Below, piece by piece: positions 12,052-24,160 of a stretch of 64,000 bases of DNA (its first letter is position 1; every line of letters starts with the position of its first letter). The translations under genes were made by a program, and so were the position numbers. Under the pieces are notes generated by a model. The model had not been told where the DNA came from, made no database searches, and worked only from the letters and a program-made list of their open reading frames with translations. The stretch comes from Paraspadella gotoi (taxonomy: Eukaryota; Chaetognatha). Location: contig CM119265.1 of the NCBI GenBank assembly GCA_051294375.1, positions 26,576,564 to 26,640,563 on the forward strand. Reading direction: 5' to 3'.

Positions 12052-13140
12052 CAGGGATGCTGGAGGCGATGAATATGCCCCGCCTCCACTCCCCGCCTCC
12101 CATGTTGCCCCCCGCCTCCGGTTTGGCGTTCGCCTCTTACTTTTTATACCCGGATCGCTGTCGATTTCGCCTCCCCTAACGCCTCCTTAAGCTTTTTTTA
12201 AGCGAAAAAAGGTTTTACGCACAATAGCATCACTAAATGGTTATTATTTGATTGATTGCTATAATTAATTGATGATGATTTCTTCAATATTATTGTTTGT
12301 TATAATTGACTAATGATTATTGATAATAGTAAAATAATATAATAATAAGCTCATTATTTAGTTATTCAAAAATTACATATTATATCTCTCATTTTTCCTT
12401 TCTCCATTTTTCTATCTCTTGCTCTCTTTCTCTGTCTTTAAAAAAAAAATAAATAAATAACATATGAATGAATGAAATGACAAAAATGAAAAAAATATTT
12501 TAAAAACGAGTGAATGAAAAGAATGAAAGAAAAGTTTTAAAAATTAAACAGTAAAAATGATGTTTTCTTTTTTCTATTTAAACTAATTTCCACTTGTATA
12601 TTCTGCTTAATTCTCTTCCCACTATGGCGACGTGATTAATTGAGATAAGGAGACCACAAACAAATTTTTAGGTCAATACATTTATCCGGAAGAGAACGAG
12701 AGAGAGAAGGTCGCCGTAACTATCGGCGGTGAGGATAGCCGCCACACTTAGGGTGCCCAGTGGGTCTGGCAGGTAGGTTGGTTTAACCGGCCCATCACTC
12801 TTTTGCAAGAACCGTTCCGGCTAGGGCTAAATTTCAGGACATTAAGTAATTGGTGGTCCAAGCTAAGGGTGTAGATACATAGGAATGGGTTGTAGAACAG
12901 ACATAACGTGGATATTTTCACGATCAACATGACACTCATATTTAATTAAAAATAACTAATTCAAAGATATGTTGCAGTAAAATGAAGTTTAAAAGCCAAT
13001 TCATATACGAAATTAATTTCTCACTTGAATTAAAAAACTTTTCAAAAAATAATGAAAATCACAATGTAACAACAACTGTATTAAATGATAAAGGGTAACA
13101 AAAAATAACAACTGTTTCCAAAGATAATCAAAACAATTTA

Positions 13141-14166
13141 GAAAAAAACTGAGGAGCAATATGCTAGCAAAAAGAGTCCAATATTAATGCAAGTTTTATT
13201 TTCAAACACAGCGGTTAGTTCTAAGAAAAATAAGTGCTCGGCCAATTCCGGAGCCATTCTAGCTCGGTTTTCACGAAGAATTAGCTTTAGATGAGAAAAT
13301 ATTCTCTCTACCGAAACCTGTGTGCTCGGGAGAGAGCAAATATGCGCGCGACAGGTTGTAGGATTTTGGGATAAAGACAAATCATGTCCCAGACGCTTGA
13401 GCCTTTGACTCTCTTTATCTTTTCGGTTCTGTCAGACTTAATTTAAATGCAAAAACACTCGGCAATTCTGGATTTTCTGATGTTTCCAGTGAATTAAGAT
13501 AAGATTCAAACTCTGAATTTCCGTCCATTGCTCCCTGACTTTGTTCTTGCTCAGTAAATGAATGAATGGTCGAAGATAATGAGCTACTCATCTCCCACCG
13601 AAAGTGAATTGCCTCCAGAATTTTTTTGGCTTTGTCTTTTTGCGCGCTGGTGAGAAGGAGACGAGAGCGAGGATCGATCCAAGCGGCAGCAACGACAGAT
13701 CATTTTCGAAGAGTTTTTTCTCTCGCGTTTCGATCGCACGTGCGACTTCAAGAGCCAGGTTGTTGCCCACTTTTTTTAATAGAAAAGCAACTTCTCGCCA
13801 TTCGAGAAGGCATTCACCTGGTGTAAGGCTCTCTTTTTGAAGCATAAGTGAGGCTTTTTGAGGAATCTCAAGGACCGCTACTAAGCTCTTCAGCTCATCC
13901 CACTCACATCGCTAAGATGAACTTCCTGCACTGCCAAGTCCTTGATGTAGTCCTTGAGCTCAAGAATCCGTTTAGCCATTAAAAGTTACTTCCCCAGGCG
14001 GTTTTGTTCAACATAATTTCCCTTTGCGCCTGCGTCTTTTAAGAATCGAATCCATGTTCGGTGCACGCAGCTTTTGAGCGACATATTGAAGCTTTCCTAT
14101 GAAGCCGCAGGGCGGCCAACTTTTATTGCATCTTCTACTGCAAGTTGAAGAGTATGGGCGGCACAT
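13141..14166 (-). pseudogene. hAT transposase, 3' exon (broken)
   Basis: Read from 14166 downward, the exon opens with CAAHTLQLAVEDA, the conserved R-C-A-A-H-T-L-Q-L block of the hAT catalytic region. It continues through a helical insertion region (13588-13845, including NNLALEVARAIETREKKLFE) to the C-terminal dimerisation domain near 13240-13330, where VSVERIFSHLK and ENRARMAPELAEHLFFL match the hAT family C-terminus. The parts lie in different frames with stops and small indels between them, so no intact protein is made. The splice acceptor TTTACAG|A at 14167 joins it to the 5' exon. Confidence 0.85.
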
Positions 14167-14439
14167 CTGTAAAGAGATTGAAAAATATATTTGTATATAA
14201 AGAAGAAGAAAATAATAAAATTAACAAGAATTCTCGACGGTAAAATACAAAAAATTTATATATATACATATGTATTGGCCAACAGAAAAAAACTAATAGA
14301 AAGATAAAAAATATATATAAAAAAGAGAAAGCAAGAAAGATAGAATGATTACAAAAACAAGATGTAAAAAGCGAAAAAGACGTACATATGTAAAGTGCTG
14401 TTTGATTCCAACGACCGCATTGCTTTGTGAAAGAAAAAA

Positions 14440-14760
14440 AAAGATAAAAGAAATAGTAAAGAAAGAAAGATAGAAATAAAAAAGTAAAGAAAGAAAGAAA
14501 GAAAGAAATAAAGAAGTAAAGAAAGAAAATGAATGAAAGAAAGAAAGAAAGAAAGAAAGAAAGAAAAGAGAGAAATAAAGAATAAAGAAGAAAAAGAAAA
14601 TAAAGAAGTAAAGAAAGAACGAAAATAATGAAAGAAAGAAAGAAAGAAAGAAGAAAGTAAGAAAGAAAGAAATAAAGAGAGAAGTAAAGAAGAAAAGAAA
14701 TAAAGAATAAAGAAAATAAAGAAATAAAGAAAGAACGAATGAATGAATGAAAGAAAAAGA
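14440..14760. repeat. Imperfect (AAAG)n microsatellite
   Basis: About 320 bases of AAAG units with AAAT and AATG variants, inside the transposase intron. Confidence 0.85.
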
Positions 14761-15793
14761 AAGTAAGAAAAACAGAGAGAGAGTAAGAGCGGGAGGAAAA
14801 GAGCAGGGAAGTACGAAAGAGAAAATAAGAATTGGGGATGACCTTATGATTTTAATAAATTAGCAATAAATGAACAGAAAAAATGATTAAATGATGCATG
14901 AATGGAATGAATGAATAAAATAATTCAACAAATAAATGAATTGAATGAATACATTTGGATTAAATGAATGTTTAGAATAAATGAATTTAGTACTATATAT
15001 AAGTGGGGAGATAAATTTCAAAATTTTATGAGGAAAATAAAAATAAAAAAGCAGACCACAAAAAAGATAGCGACGATGAATGAAACCAAGGAAGAAGACA
15101 ATAGAGTGTAGCAAAAATATTAAAATCAAGTAGAATCAAAATTCTAATAGAAGATCACGAACAGTGCGTTATTTTTAAATTTTCGCATTAGCCCATTCAT
15201 AGTACTCACGATAGAAAAGTTTAAAATTTAAAAAATATTTTTTTCTGATTTTAAAACAGATTCGAAATCCTCATGAAAAATTAAAAACAATTTTTTTATA
15301 TATAAATGTTCTTTAGTCCAAGACTGTTCATGATCAACTATTAGAATTTTGATCTGCTACTTTCACTACACCTTATTAGACAATAATTATGGGACGGAGG
15401 GAAGGAGGAAAGGAGAAACAAAGTGAAAGAGAGAAAGAAAGAGAAGATTTATAAGTCAAATAAAGGTCTATGACAAACTTCATAGAATCTAGTTTGAAAG
15501 ATTATCATGATGACGACGATAACATTTCTTACGGGATTGCGTCCCATAATTTCTAAATAAGAAGAGAGAAAAGACGAAACAGTTTGAACTAACAATGTCG
15601 GATTTGCACACAATAATTTAGCGGTAAGCAGCTTATTAGATGTCTTTCTTTCTTTCTTCTCTTCTTCTTTCTTTTTATTTCTTCTTAAATAGATAAAAAC
15701 TATCAATCATACAGCGATAAAACAATTACCGTTTCGGCTCATTAAAACTCTCCTATCATGTTAATCAGCAATCAGCTATTCATCATATTATCT

Positions 15794-15828
<35 letters not shown>

Positions 15829-16649
15829 CATAAAAAATGTGACTTTACTTTTTCTCATTTCCCCTCACACGATTTCATTGAAACTTTATATCTAGCTTAA
15901 TCAACACACTTTCCTAACAACATACAATTTTTTATTTCGATTTATCAACTTGTTTTTTGATAATTTTAACATTATGAGTAAACATTAGTAAAAAAAAGAT
16001 TCATGTCAATTTGACTTTTGTTAAATGAATGCAAAATTTTCACTTCCCGATAGTTTCCCGAAGCGGTGATAGAATTCATTTGAGCAATGTAATTCATTTA
16101 ATCATGAGATGATTGTCATTCATTGATGTGATGATAGTCATTCATTCATACAATAACATCAATTAATTAAACAATAATCATTCTTTGATTGATAAGTTTG
16201 ATTAAAAAGATGACAGTCATTAATTAATGCAATCATAGTCATTACTGGAATCAAATTCAATCATAAATACAATAATATAAATCAGTGATGCAATGATGAA
16301 AATTCATAGGTGCGATGATAATCAATCATTGATATAAATACGATGATAATTATTCATTGACGCCAAGATAGACCTTTATTCATTAATAAATCGATAAAAG
16401 AATATCAATCATTCATTCAATCAACTTATCATTCAACCAATTGATCATTTTTAAACGCTAAATGTGTGGTGCATATCTAACATTGCTGAGAGAGAAAATA
16501 AATTTAAAATTGATACAAAAATTCAAGTAAATGTGACTTTTTTTTCTATTTAAACCAATTTCTGGGTCATTGATCACTTGACTGCACAAGTATGAATTAA
16601 ACAAATGAAGTTTTACCCGACTTATGAGTATTTTAACGTAAGTTGGAAA

Positions 16650-16765
16650 GATCAATGGACAGACAGACATACTGACAGACATAGAGACTGACAGAAAAGC
16701 GTCCAACCAACCGTAAAGTCGTTTTTTAGTTGCTTTGTGTGTACTCAAGGCGCAACTAAAAAGAT
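16650..16765. repeat. GACA-core repeat with GCAACTAAAAA hairpin
   Basis: GACAGACAGACATACTGACAG is followed by an inverted pair TTTTTAGTTGC / GCAACTAAAAA (about 16724-16762) that could form an 11-bp stem. The same core and tail occur at 9935-10035. Confidence 0.45.
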
Positions 16766-16828
16766 AGGTGATTTATTTACTCTAAAAACAAATAAGGAAA
16801 TTTGAATTTAAAAAATAAATATGCTGAC

Positions 16829-17660
16829 CTCATGTGGTGAATGGATGAATCCATAATCGGAAATTGAGCTTCCTCAGATTCGATTTCATTGACAATCATC
16901 ATCATCTTCATCTTCTTCAGTGACACTTCATCATTCCCGACTTGATCCTTTTCTTTGTTTAGTAGTTCGATGGTCTTTGTCAATTGTTGAAGCATTATCC
17001 ACGATGCAGGACAAAACATGGGAAAGTGGAAGTTCATATCGCCTCATTACTGTTTGAACAAACTCCTTTAAGTGTTGGCTGTCGTGGTGAGCCATAGTGT
17101 CAATGAGCGCAAGAGTTTTGATCTGCACTCTGTGTCAGACAGTACTGGACTGTTACGCCCAGAAAGTGCGAACGAAGGCGTGTAACCCCGTCGAATTTGA
17201 GAAGAGAAAAATTTCCCTTCATTTCTTTAGCCACATTTTCTTTTTCAACCGCAACCCGGTCAAAAAGTAAATTGCGAATAGAACGCGATTCAGATTCACA
17301 CCGAGTTTCTCAGCCAGTGCCCCGTTGAGCAATTTAAAACCAGTCCCAGAAAAAAAAGTAAATGGAACTCCATCGTACGCAGCCATTTCAGAATTGCAGA
17401 CTCAAATTTAGTTTTTGTAATGGACATCGTAGCCGCGGCTGAAGAATTTGGCAAAAAACGAGTCATTGGTCTGTCGTTTACTTGCTCTGATTGTTTGAAC
17501 GATTGTCTTTCTCTTCCACTAATTCAAACTCCTTTGGATGACAGCGCTTTAAATGGCGTTTGAGATTTCCTGAAGAAGCGCCGCCAGATTTACAAGGTAC
17601 AATTGTTGTACTGCATTGCTTGTCGTTTTTCTCGAGTTTGCACTGAAACTTTCTGCCTCT
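16829..17660 (-). pseudogene. hAT transposase, 5' exon with BED finger (broken)
   Basis: From about 17655 downward the minus strand reads a BED zinc finger: FQC, a second cysteine, then ASSGNLKRHLKRCHPKEFE with the H-x4-H pair. After an in-frame stop and frame shifts the hAT core follows: AAYDGVPFTFFSGTGFKLLN, EKLGVNLNRV, then LKFDGVTRLRSHFLGVTVQY, a region that in this family carries the first catalytic aspartate. Next comes IKTLALIDTMAHHDSQHLKE and a CIVDNAS segment containing the second acidic position. The exon ends ...HHM-AG at a GT donor. Stops and shifts separate the blocks, so it is a pseudogene. Confidence 0.85.
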
Positions 17661-18187
17661 TCAATAAAAAAGTTATATACAGAAGATGTTCGTCTTTTAC
17701 TAGACGTGATCCTCTATTGATTTTAAAATTATTACACGTAGATGGTCTAATTAAAAAAAAAAAAATATTTAAAAATTTTTAATTAAGCTCGAAATTATTC
17801 TCATGTAATAAAAAAAACACTTTTTTTTCTGGAAAGAGAAAGCAAAGAAAACTGTTTTGTTCGCGAGATTGAAAAAAAATTTTCAAACTGAGAATATTGT
17901 CAAGTTTCAATTTGGCGAAAGCGGAACGATGCTGATGAAAATACTTTCAATCACGTCTCCATTATCTGCTGACTCATTCTCGATTAAAGATGCTTAAATG
18001 CAGCGCTCTCATTATTCGAGTTTGAAATAAAACATCTGAACAAGGAGGCGAAACGCGCAAGTATTTAACTTCTCCGAGTTCGCCTCCATAGTCCTCAATT
18101 TTGACTGTAGTCCGATTTCGCCACCTCAAAAAACATGCGCCTCCGCGCGTTTCCATTCCGCCCTCCCGATCGCGTCTGCCATCTCTG

Positions 18188-18195
18188 GTCACAAC
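18188..18195. repeat. hAT target-site duplication, right
   Basis: Exact copy of the eight bases GTCACAAC found at 12044-12051. Confidence 0.9.
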
Positions 18196-18324
18196 CCACG
18201 CCCCTTCACACTCGCCCTTCACTTTGCCACTCACCACACGCATATCCACGCCCACCTGAGCGTCAGCATCGCGCGTCGTAATTGTGTCGTCATTTGTTAA
18301 TTCATTTCGCGCGAGAAGATGTGA

Positions 18325-18780
18325 TCATTGTTGTCTCGCCGTGATCGTTTTGGTCTTCGTCATCGTCTTCGTTGCTGTCTTCGCCGTGGTCCGTTTTCGT
18401 CTTCGTCATTCTCTTCGCCGTGATCGTCGTCGTCTTCGCCGTGATCGTTTTGGTCTTCGTGCTTCTCTTCGTCGTGGTCATCATCATGATAATGTCGTCT
18501 TCGCATAATCAATTGATCATCATACTCTTCTTTTTTTTCGTCGCCGTCGCAAATGTCTGCGTCGTCGTTGTTGTCTTTGTCAGTTCACGTTATCATTACT
18601 ATCTCTTGTCATTATTTGTTTATATCGAACATCGATAGTCATTCACTGACATTCGTCATCGTCGTCGTCATTGTTTGTCTTCGTCGTTGTCTCGTCTTCA
18701 TCGCTGTATCATACTTTTTCTCGTCTTCCTCGTTTCTTCGTCATCGTCGTCGTCGTCGTCATCGTCCGGTCGTCGTCGTG
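18325..18780. repeat. (CGT)n-rich array
   Basis: About 450 bases dominated by CGT/CATCGT trinucleotides with interruptions. Valine/serine- or threonine-rich frames across it are compositional artefacts. Confidence 0.85.
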
Positions 18781-18984
18781 TGACGTCGTAAAGCTTTATT
18801 TGCATTTACAAGAGAGACGCGTAGCGCGTTACGCTTAATCCTCGCGACGTTTAAAATCGAGAATAACAAAGGGAATGAGATTGACGCTCGATCGTTAAAT
18901 GAGAAATGATAAAGGCAAAATGTCAAGAAAAAATTATGAAAACGATAGATAAATGATGACAAAGCCGAAATAGTGATAAAACAG

Positions 18985-19320
18985 AAGGGTAATTCCAATG
19001 AGTTGCGCCGCAGTGATTTTATTTTTGCATATATTTCCCTTTGATCATATTATATGACATTGCATGATAACATGACTACAATAACTTTCTTAGCCGTGGA
19101 TTTGATGACATGCACTGCATCAAACATTCAAGAGCATCGCTTGGCAGTCCCCTTATATTTGAGGTTTTTTTTCTGTCTAACAAATGAGCAACTAACAATA
19201 GGCAAATAATATCATTTTTAATATAAGTAGGATAGACGAGGGAGAGATATACCCGACCGACGAGACCCGATGACGACACCAGACCGACCAGCACCGACCT
19301 GGACAAACGTGACATTATAG
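18985..19320 (-). repeat. Dispersed repeat with LLVAHLL..KKTSN frame
   Basis: The minus strand can be read as LLVAHLLDRKKTSNIRGLP. A related segment at 33930-34225 reads ILVAHLLRQKKTSNLRD on the plus strand, so the two are inverted copies of one unit. Both end near a GCCGCAGTGA/GTCACTGC and CCAATGTG-like stretch. I do not recognise the product; it could be a fossil coding exon carried by a repeat. Confidence 0.4.
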
Positions 19321-19590
19321 AGGGGTGCTCCGCGAGTACTCGAAAACCAATGAACCAAATCCAGCGCCGCTAGTCTCCTTGGGAAAAGAAAAGCTTAAAA
19401 AGTTGAAAAAAACAAGAACGGCTAATTCCAATGTGAGCACCTGCAAGTGACTTATTCACAATTATTAACATGCATGACATGACTGACTAAAAAACTGTCT
19501 TTGCCCGTATTAAATGAGCATCAGCACTGTATTAAAATTAGTCTTTTATTCAACTTACAGTTTTAGCAAGGAAATTGCGAATTAAGCGAG
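19311..19590. repeat. Repeat block, copy 1 (noisy)
   Basis: A near-copy of 21462-21730: both carry GGTGCTCCGCGAGTACTCG, a run with AAGTTGAAAAAAAC and the stretch ACTGTCTTTGCCCGT. The differences are mostly single-base insertions and deletions, more like unpolished reads than point divergence. Confidence 0.65.
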
Positions 19591-20339
19591 AGACGAAGGA
19601 ACGTACTATGTTCTTCTAGAAGTAGAGGGCGTCGAGTTTAAAAAAAAGACGTAGCTTAGAGTATTATTTTATCGACCGATGATTTCGTTTCGTGACTTCT
19701 TTTCAGCACATTTCTCACCGCGACAGACCTCTCAGAAGGTCGTTGAAAAGGAAAAGAAGAGGAAACGAGATAGAAGAGAGTTGTCATATGGAGAACAGCG
19801 TCCTCTTGAAGATTGTCGATTCAATTACGGACATGATTAAAGATCACTATGAAAAATTCAAGGGCTTCAAATGCCTGAATACTTGAAAGAGAGAGATTTT
19901 GAAGAAAGAACGATCGATTATGTTTATGTTGATTAGAAGAAGACGAGATGATGACTGAATGAAGAGAGAGAAGAATTTTAGATCGGTTGGCCTAACTTTG
20001 TCTGGTTCGATGAGCTAAAAAGTTAATACAAATTTACCCAACTTTCAAGATATTTGAGTCTGTTAAACAGAAAAAGGATAAAATAACGAAAAATGAGGAT
20101 GAAGATTGTATTCATATTTATATGACAAAAAGCGAAAAAAATTCATATACTTGGAAACTTGAAGCAACCTGAACACTATATCAAACAAAATTAGCTTTCT
20201 TTTTTATAATTAAAAATTGGGTATGGTATAAAATTTTTCTATTCTCATTTTTTTAGTCTATTTTTCTTTGGAGTGCTTGAATTCATTCTTAACCCCTTAC
20301 AGAGTATATGATTTAATATTGATGTGATCATGCATACGG

Positions 20340-20858
20340 TTATGATCATTGAGAAGATATGAGAAGATTATTGAATAAGTCTTTTTTTTTAATTCTTATA
20401 GTGCTTTATTTAATTTTGAAAGTAATGATTTTTTGTTTCGATTTCGGCGAGAATACTTTAAGCTACGGTTCCCCGCCCCCAAAATAAAAAATAACGATTT
20501 TTTATTCCTCGATTCGGTTTCCGACGACTCCCAATGAAATTTGGGACCGAAATTATGAAAAAACAAAAAATCGGAAACAAAAGAAACAATGAAAAACAGA
20601 AATAAAAAAGAAGAAAGAAGACAATTGAAAACCGGTGGCGTTCAAGGGCGGATCGTACGGGGGAGCGTAAGGCGAGTGGGGGCGATGGGGAGGCGGGGTG
20701 AGGGGTGGCCGAGTCCCTGGCGTATTCGCGGTGCTTCGGGGGGGTGTGGCGAATCAACGTCGAAGAACAAGTGAGCAAAATGTCAACAAAAGGAAATAAT
20801 TTCGTAGGGCAGTCTTTACAAAACGTTCTCCCTCTCTCTCTCTCTCGCTCTCTCAACA

Positions 20859-20899
<41 letters not shown>

Positions 20900-21423
20900 C
20901 TCCTCTTCTCTCTCTCTCTCTCTTGTCAACGAAGAATAGAAATATGAAAACATTTATCCAAAAAAAATACAAACTAATAAAAACAAAAATTTAATGTATA
21001 AAATTCAAATTTTTTTTTTCCTAGGATTTTGAGGTGTTAATTCGTAGACCGAAATAAGTCAAATTAACATTAAATATCAACTAATACAATTTAACCTTTA
21101 ACACTTTAATTGAAGAGACGTTTGAAAGGTTTACAACAACGATTTTTTTTAAAATTTTCAATAAGAATTGACTAAACTTGTTATGTTTGCAACAGTTCAA
21201 TTATCGTCTATATAATCAATATTTTGCAATAAGAAACTCACTACTGTTTCGGCTCTTTTGAGACGCTCTTCAATCAGCGTTAAAAAATTTGATTTAAACG
21301 ACAACGAAAGAAAGGATTACACAATAATGTCACATTTTTCATTTCTATTATTAAAATTCCAAAAATGTCGGCTGCGTTAGCGGACTAATGCGACGTTTAG
21401 ATGTCAACCAACGTTGGAACGGG
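20340..21423. repeat. Noisy near-copy of 22290-23285
   Basis: The order of landmarks (a TCGATTTCGG segment, CCTCGATTCGG, a CT tract, then the hammerhead-like unit and CCAACGTTGGA) is the same in both blocks. This copy carries many 1-base insertions and borders the gap at 21424. It contains a CT tract at 20829-20930 and a corrupted hammerhead-like core near 21213-21294. False duplication is the simplest reading. Confidence 0.65.
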
Positions 21424-22289
21424 NNNNNNNNNNNNNNNNNNNNNNNNNGACCGAAAAGTGACTTATAGAGGTGCTCCGCGAGTACTCGAAACCAATGACC
21501 AAATCAGCGCCGCTTAGTCTCCCTTGGGGAAAAAGAAAGAAAATTAAAAAGTTGAAAAAAAACAAGAACGGTAATTCCAATGTGTAGCACCGCAGTGACT
21601 TTATTTTCACATTATATAACATGCCATGACATGACATGACTAAAAAACTGTCTTTGCCCGTGTATTAATGACATCCACTGTATTAAAATTACGTCTTTTA
21701 TTCCTTACAGTTTTAGGAATTCCTTAAGGCGGCGCTACTTGTTTTTTTTAAAAATCTAAGCTCGATTTTTAATAAAAACGCATCTACGCTTAAGATATTT
21801 TTTTTTATTCACGATGAATTTTTTTCATCTCTTCTTTTCGATTCTCTCTCCCGTCACTACCTCTCATCGTTGAAGCGAAAAGAAAGAGGGAGACAGAGAT
21901 GATGAGAGAGGAAATAGGGAGACAGCGTCGGCGAAGTTGCGTCGCAATTTCGACGGACGCAACAGAAGTTGACAGAAACGCCAAGCGAAATTGANNNNNN
22001 NNNNNNNNNNNNNNNNNNNNNNNNNNNNNNNNNNNNNNNNNNNNNNNNNNNNNNNNNNNNNNNNNNNNNNNNNNNNNNNNNNNNNNNNNNNNNNNNNNNN
22101 NNNNNNNNNNNNNNNNNNNNNAGATTAAGTGGTTGCCGCTGGTTTCGTGATTCTGTATCAGCAAATTTCCCCGAAGAGTTGAAGAGAGGCGAAAGAAAAA
22201 AGAAAAAAAAAGAAAAAAGAAAGAAGGAAAGTTTCTTTTTTTCCTCTTCTTTTATGGGTCGAACTCTTCTCTTTTTAAAAGATATGATA

Positions 22290-22775
22290 TTAAAGGATAT
22301 GATGTGATATGATACGGTATGATATGAGAAGATATGAGAAGATATGATAAGTCTTTTTTTTAATTTTATAAGGCTTTTTTATTTTGAAAGTAATATTTTT
22401 TTTTTCGATTTCGGGAGAAACTTTAGCTACTTCCCCCCCCCCAAAAAAAAATAACGATTTTTTATTCCTCGATTCGGTTTCCCGACGACTCAATGAAATT
22501 TGGGAACCGAAATTATGAAAAAACAAAAAATCGGAAACAAAAGAAACAATGAAAGAAAGNNNNNNNNNNNNNNNNNNNNNNNNNNNNNNNNNNNNNNNNN
22601 NNNNNNNNNNNNNNNNNNNNNNNNNNNNNNNNNNNNNNNNNNNNNNNNNNNNNNNNNNNNNNNNNNNNNNNNNNNNNNNNNNNNNNNNNNNNNNNNNNNN
22701 NNNNNNNNNNNNNNNNNNNNNNNNNNNNNNNNNNNNNNNNNNNNNNNNNNNNNNNNNNNNNNNNNNNNNNNNNNN

Positions 22776-22812
<37 letters not shown>

Positions 22813-23285
22813 CAACGAGATAGAAATATGAAAACATTATCCAAAAAAATACAAACTAATAAAAAACAAAAAAATTTAAATGTATGAATTCAAAAATTTT
22901 TTTTTTTCCTAGGATTTTTGAGTGTTAGATTCGTAGACAAATTAATCATTAACATTAAATATCCAACTATTAACATTTAACCTTTAACACTTTAATTAGA
23001 AGAGACGTTTGAAATGTTTTACAACAACGATTTTTTTTTATTTTCAATAAGAATTGACAAACTTTATGTTTGCAACGTTCAATATGTCTAATGATCAATA
23101 TTTTCAATAAGAAACTTACATGTTTCGGCTCTATTTGAGAGCCTTCATCAGCGTTAAAATTTGATTAAACACAATGAAAGAAAGGATTACACAATAATGT
23201 CAACATTTTATTTCTATTTTAAATTCCAAAATGTCGGCTGCGTTAGCGGACTATGCGACGTTAGATGTCAACCAACGTTGGACGG
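22290..23285. repeat. Cleaner copy of the 20340-21423 block
   Basis: Contains the gap 22560-22775, a CT tract, and the best hammerhead-like motif (23094-23166). A third, noisy version of its 3' part lies at 30737-31076. Confidence 0.65.
23094..23166 (-). ncRNA. Type-I hammerhead-like ribozyme motif
   Basis: The minus strand holds CUGAUGA (23151-23145), a 6-bp stem II (GGCUCU/AGAGCC) with a CAAAU loop, then GAAAC (23126-23122). After it comes the self-complementary ACAUGU and a GUA site. Sequences outside pair as stem I: AAC/GUU, then AUUUU/AAAAU and AUCAA/UUGAU across an 8-nt one-sided loop and a bulged A. This is the layout of type-I hammerheads, with the CAAAU-type loop known from newt satellite ribozymes. 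Two oddities: an extra A between CUGAUGA and stem II, and a stem III too short to close within one molecule. Very short stem III is described for Penelope-linked hammerheads that cleave as dimers. Activity is not shown. Confidence 0.6.
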
Positions 23286-23307
23286 GTCCTTTTATATAGC
23301 ACCTCGT

Positions 23308-23489
23308 CTCTCTCTCTCTCTCTCTCACTCTTTCTCTCTCTCTCTGTCTCTCTCTCTCTCTCTGTCTCTCTGTCTCTCTCTCTTCCTTTATTCATTCCAC
23401 GGATCATTTTTCCTTGTTTTTCTCGGAGAAAAAACAAAGGGCATCTAATGTATTGTTTTCGCCCTCCGCCAGAGTGCTCGGGAAAGGGA

Positions 23490-23523
<34 letters not shown>

Positions 23524-23524
23524 T

Positions 23525-23570
<46 letters not shown>
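23308..23570. repeat. CT tract followed by GA tract
   Basis: A CT array (to about 23392) is separated by about 95 bases of unique sequence from a GA array (about 23489-23570). Together they can pair as an inverted repeat. A similar arrangement recurs at 31095-31410. Confidence 0.8.
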
Positions 23571-23571
<1 letters not shown>

Positions 23572-23697
23572 AGCGCTGTCTCTTGCATCCGCTAGAGGCT
23601 TTGGTCTAGATTAAATCAGATCATATCTTAAGTTTTTTATTTTATTTTTATTTTCTTGTTTTTATTTTTTTTCCTTTTCTATTATTCTACATATTAT

Positions 23698-23733
<36 letters not shown>

Positions 23734-23993
23734 AGAAAAGAATGATAAACGGAAAAAAAATGGAAAAAAGGAAGCGAAAAGGAAAAAAAGGAAATGCAGA
23801 AAAGAAAGGAAAGAAAAAGAAGAGAAGGAGAAAAAAGAAAAGTGGAGGGGAGGAAATGAAAAAAAAAGAATAAGAAAGGAAGAAAGGGAGAAAAGGAAGA
23901 GGGGGAAATGAGAAAAGGCGAAGTTCCGAAAGTGAGAATAAGGGTGTGGAAGGTTTTTGTTAGATTTAATTTATCGTTGAAATCCCGTTCAGT

Positions 23994-24160
<167 letters not shown>

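Larger units (their letters stand above)
14167..16828 (-). other. Intron of the hAT transposase
   Basis: The conserved block is interrupted after ...HHMAG-GTCAGC at 16828 and resumes after TTTACAG at 14167. Joining AG with A restores an arginine codon and the hAT signature RCAAHTLQL, which supports a phase-2 GT-AG intron of 2662 bases. It contains a long AAAG-type microsatellite (14440-14760), a GA tract at 15793-15830, a degenerate hammerhead-like motif near 15725-15775 and many TGAT-rich repeats. Some of this is probably later insertion. Confidence 0.75.
12052..18187 (-). mobile_element. hAT DNA transposon, complete, 6.1 kb
   Basis: Both ends are visible. The left end begins CAGGGATGCTGGAGGCGAT and the right end, read inward on the minus strand, begins CAGAGATGGCAGACGCGAT: 14 of 19 positions agree. 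The element is flanked by a perfect 8-bp duplication (GTCACAAC). Behind each end lies a 100-150 bp zone rich in GCCTCC/GGAGGCG motifs, plausible transposase-binding sites. The transposase lies on the minus strand in two exons: a BED zinc finger near 17.5-17.66 kb, the core from 17.5 to 16.83 kb, a 2.66-kb intron, and the rest from 14.17 to about 13.14 kb with the hAT dimerisation domain. Several frame breaks show it is decayed, but the perfect target duplication suggests moderate age. Confidence 0.9.

Noticed and set aside
19692-19886. Basic 64-residue frame following a TTTTCAG acceptor
   Set aside because: No recognised domain and no partner exons; not enough to call a gene.
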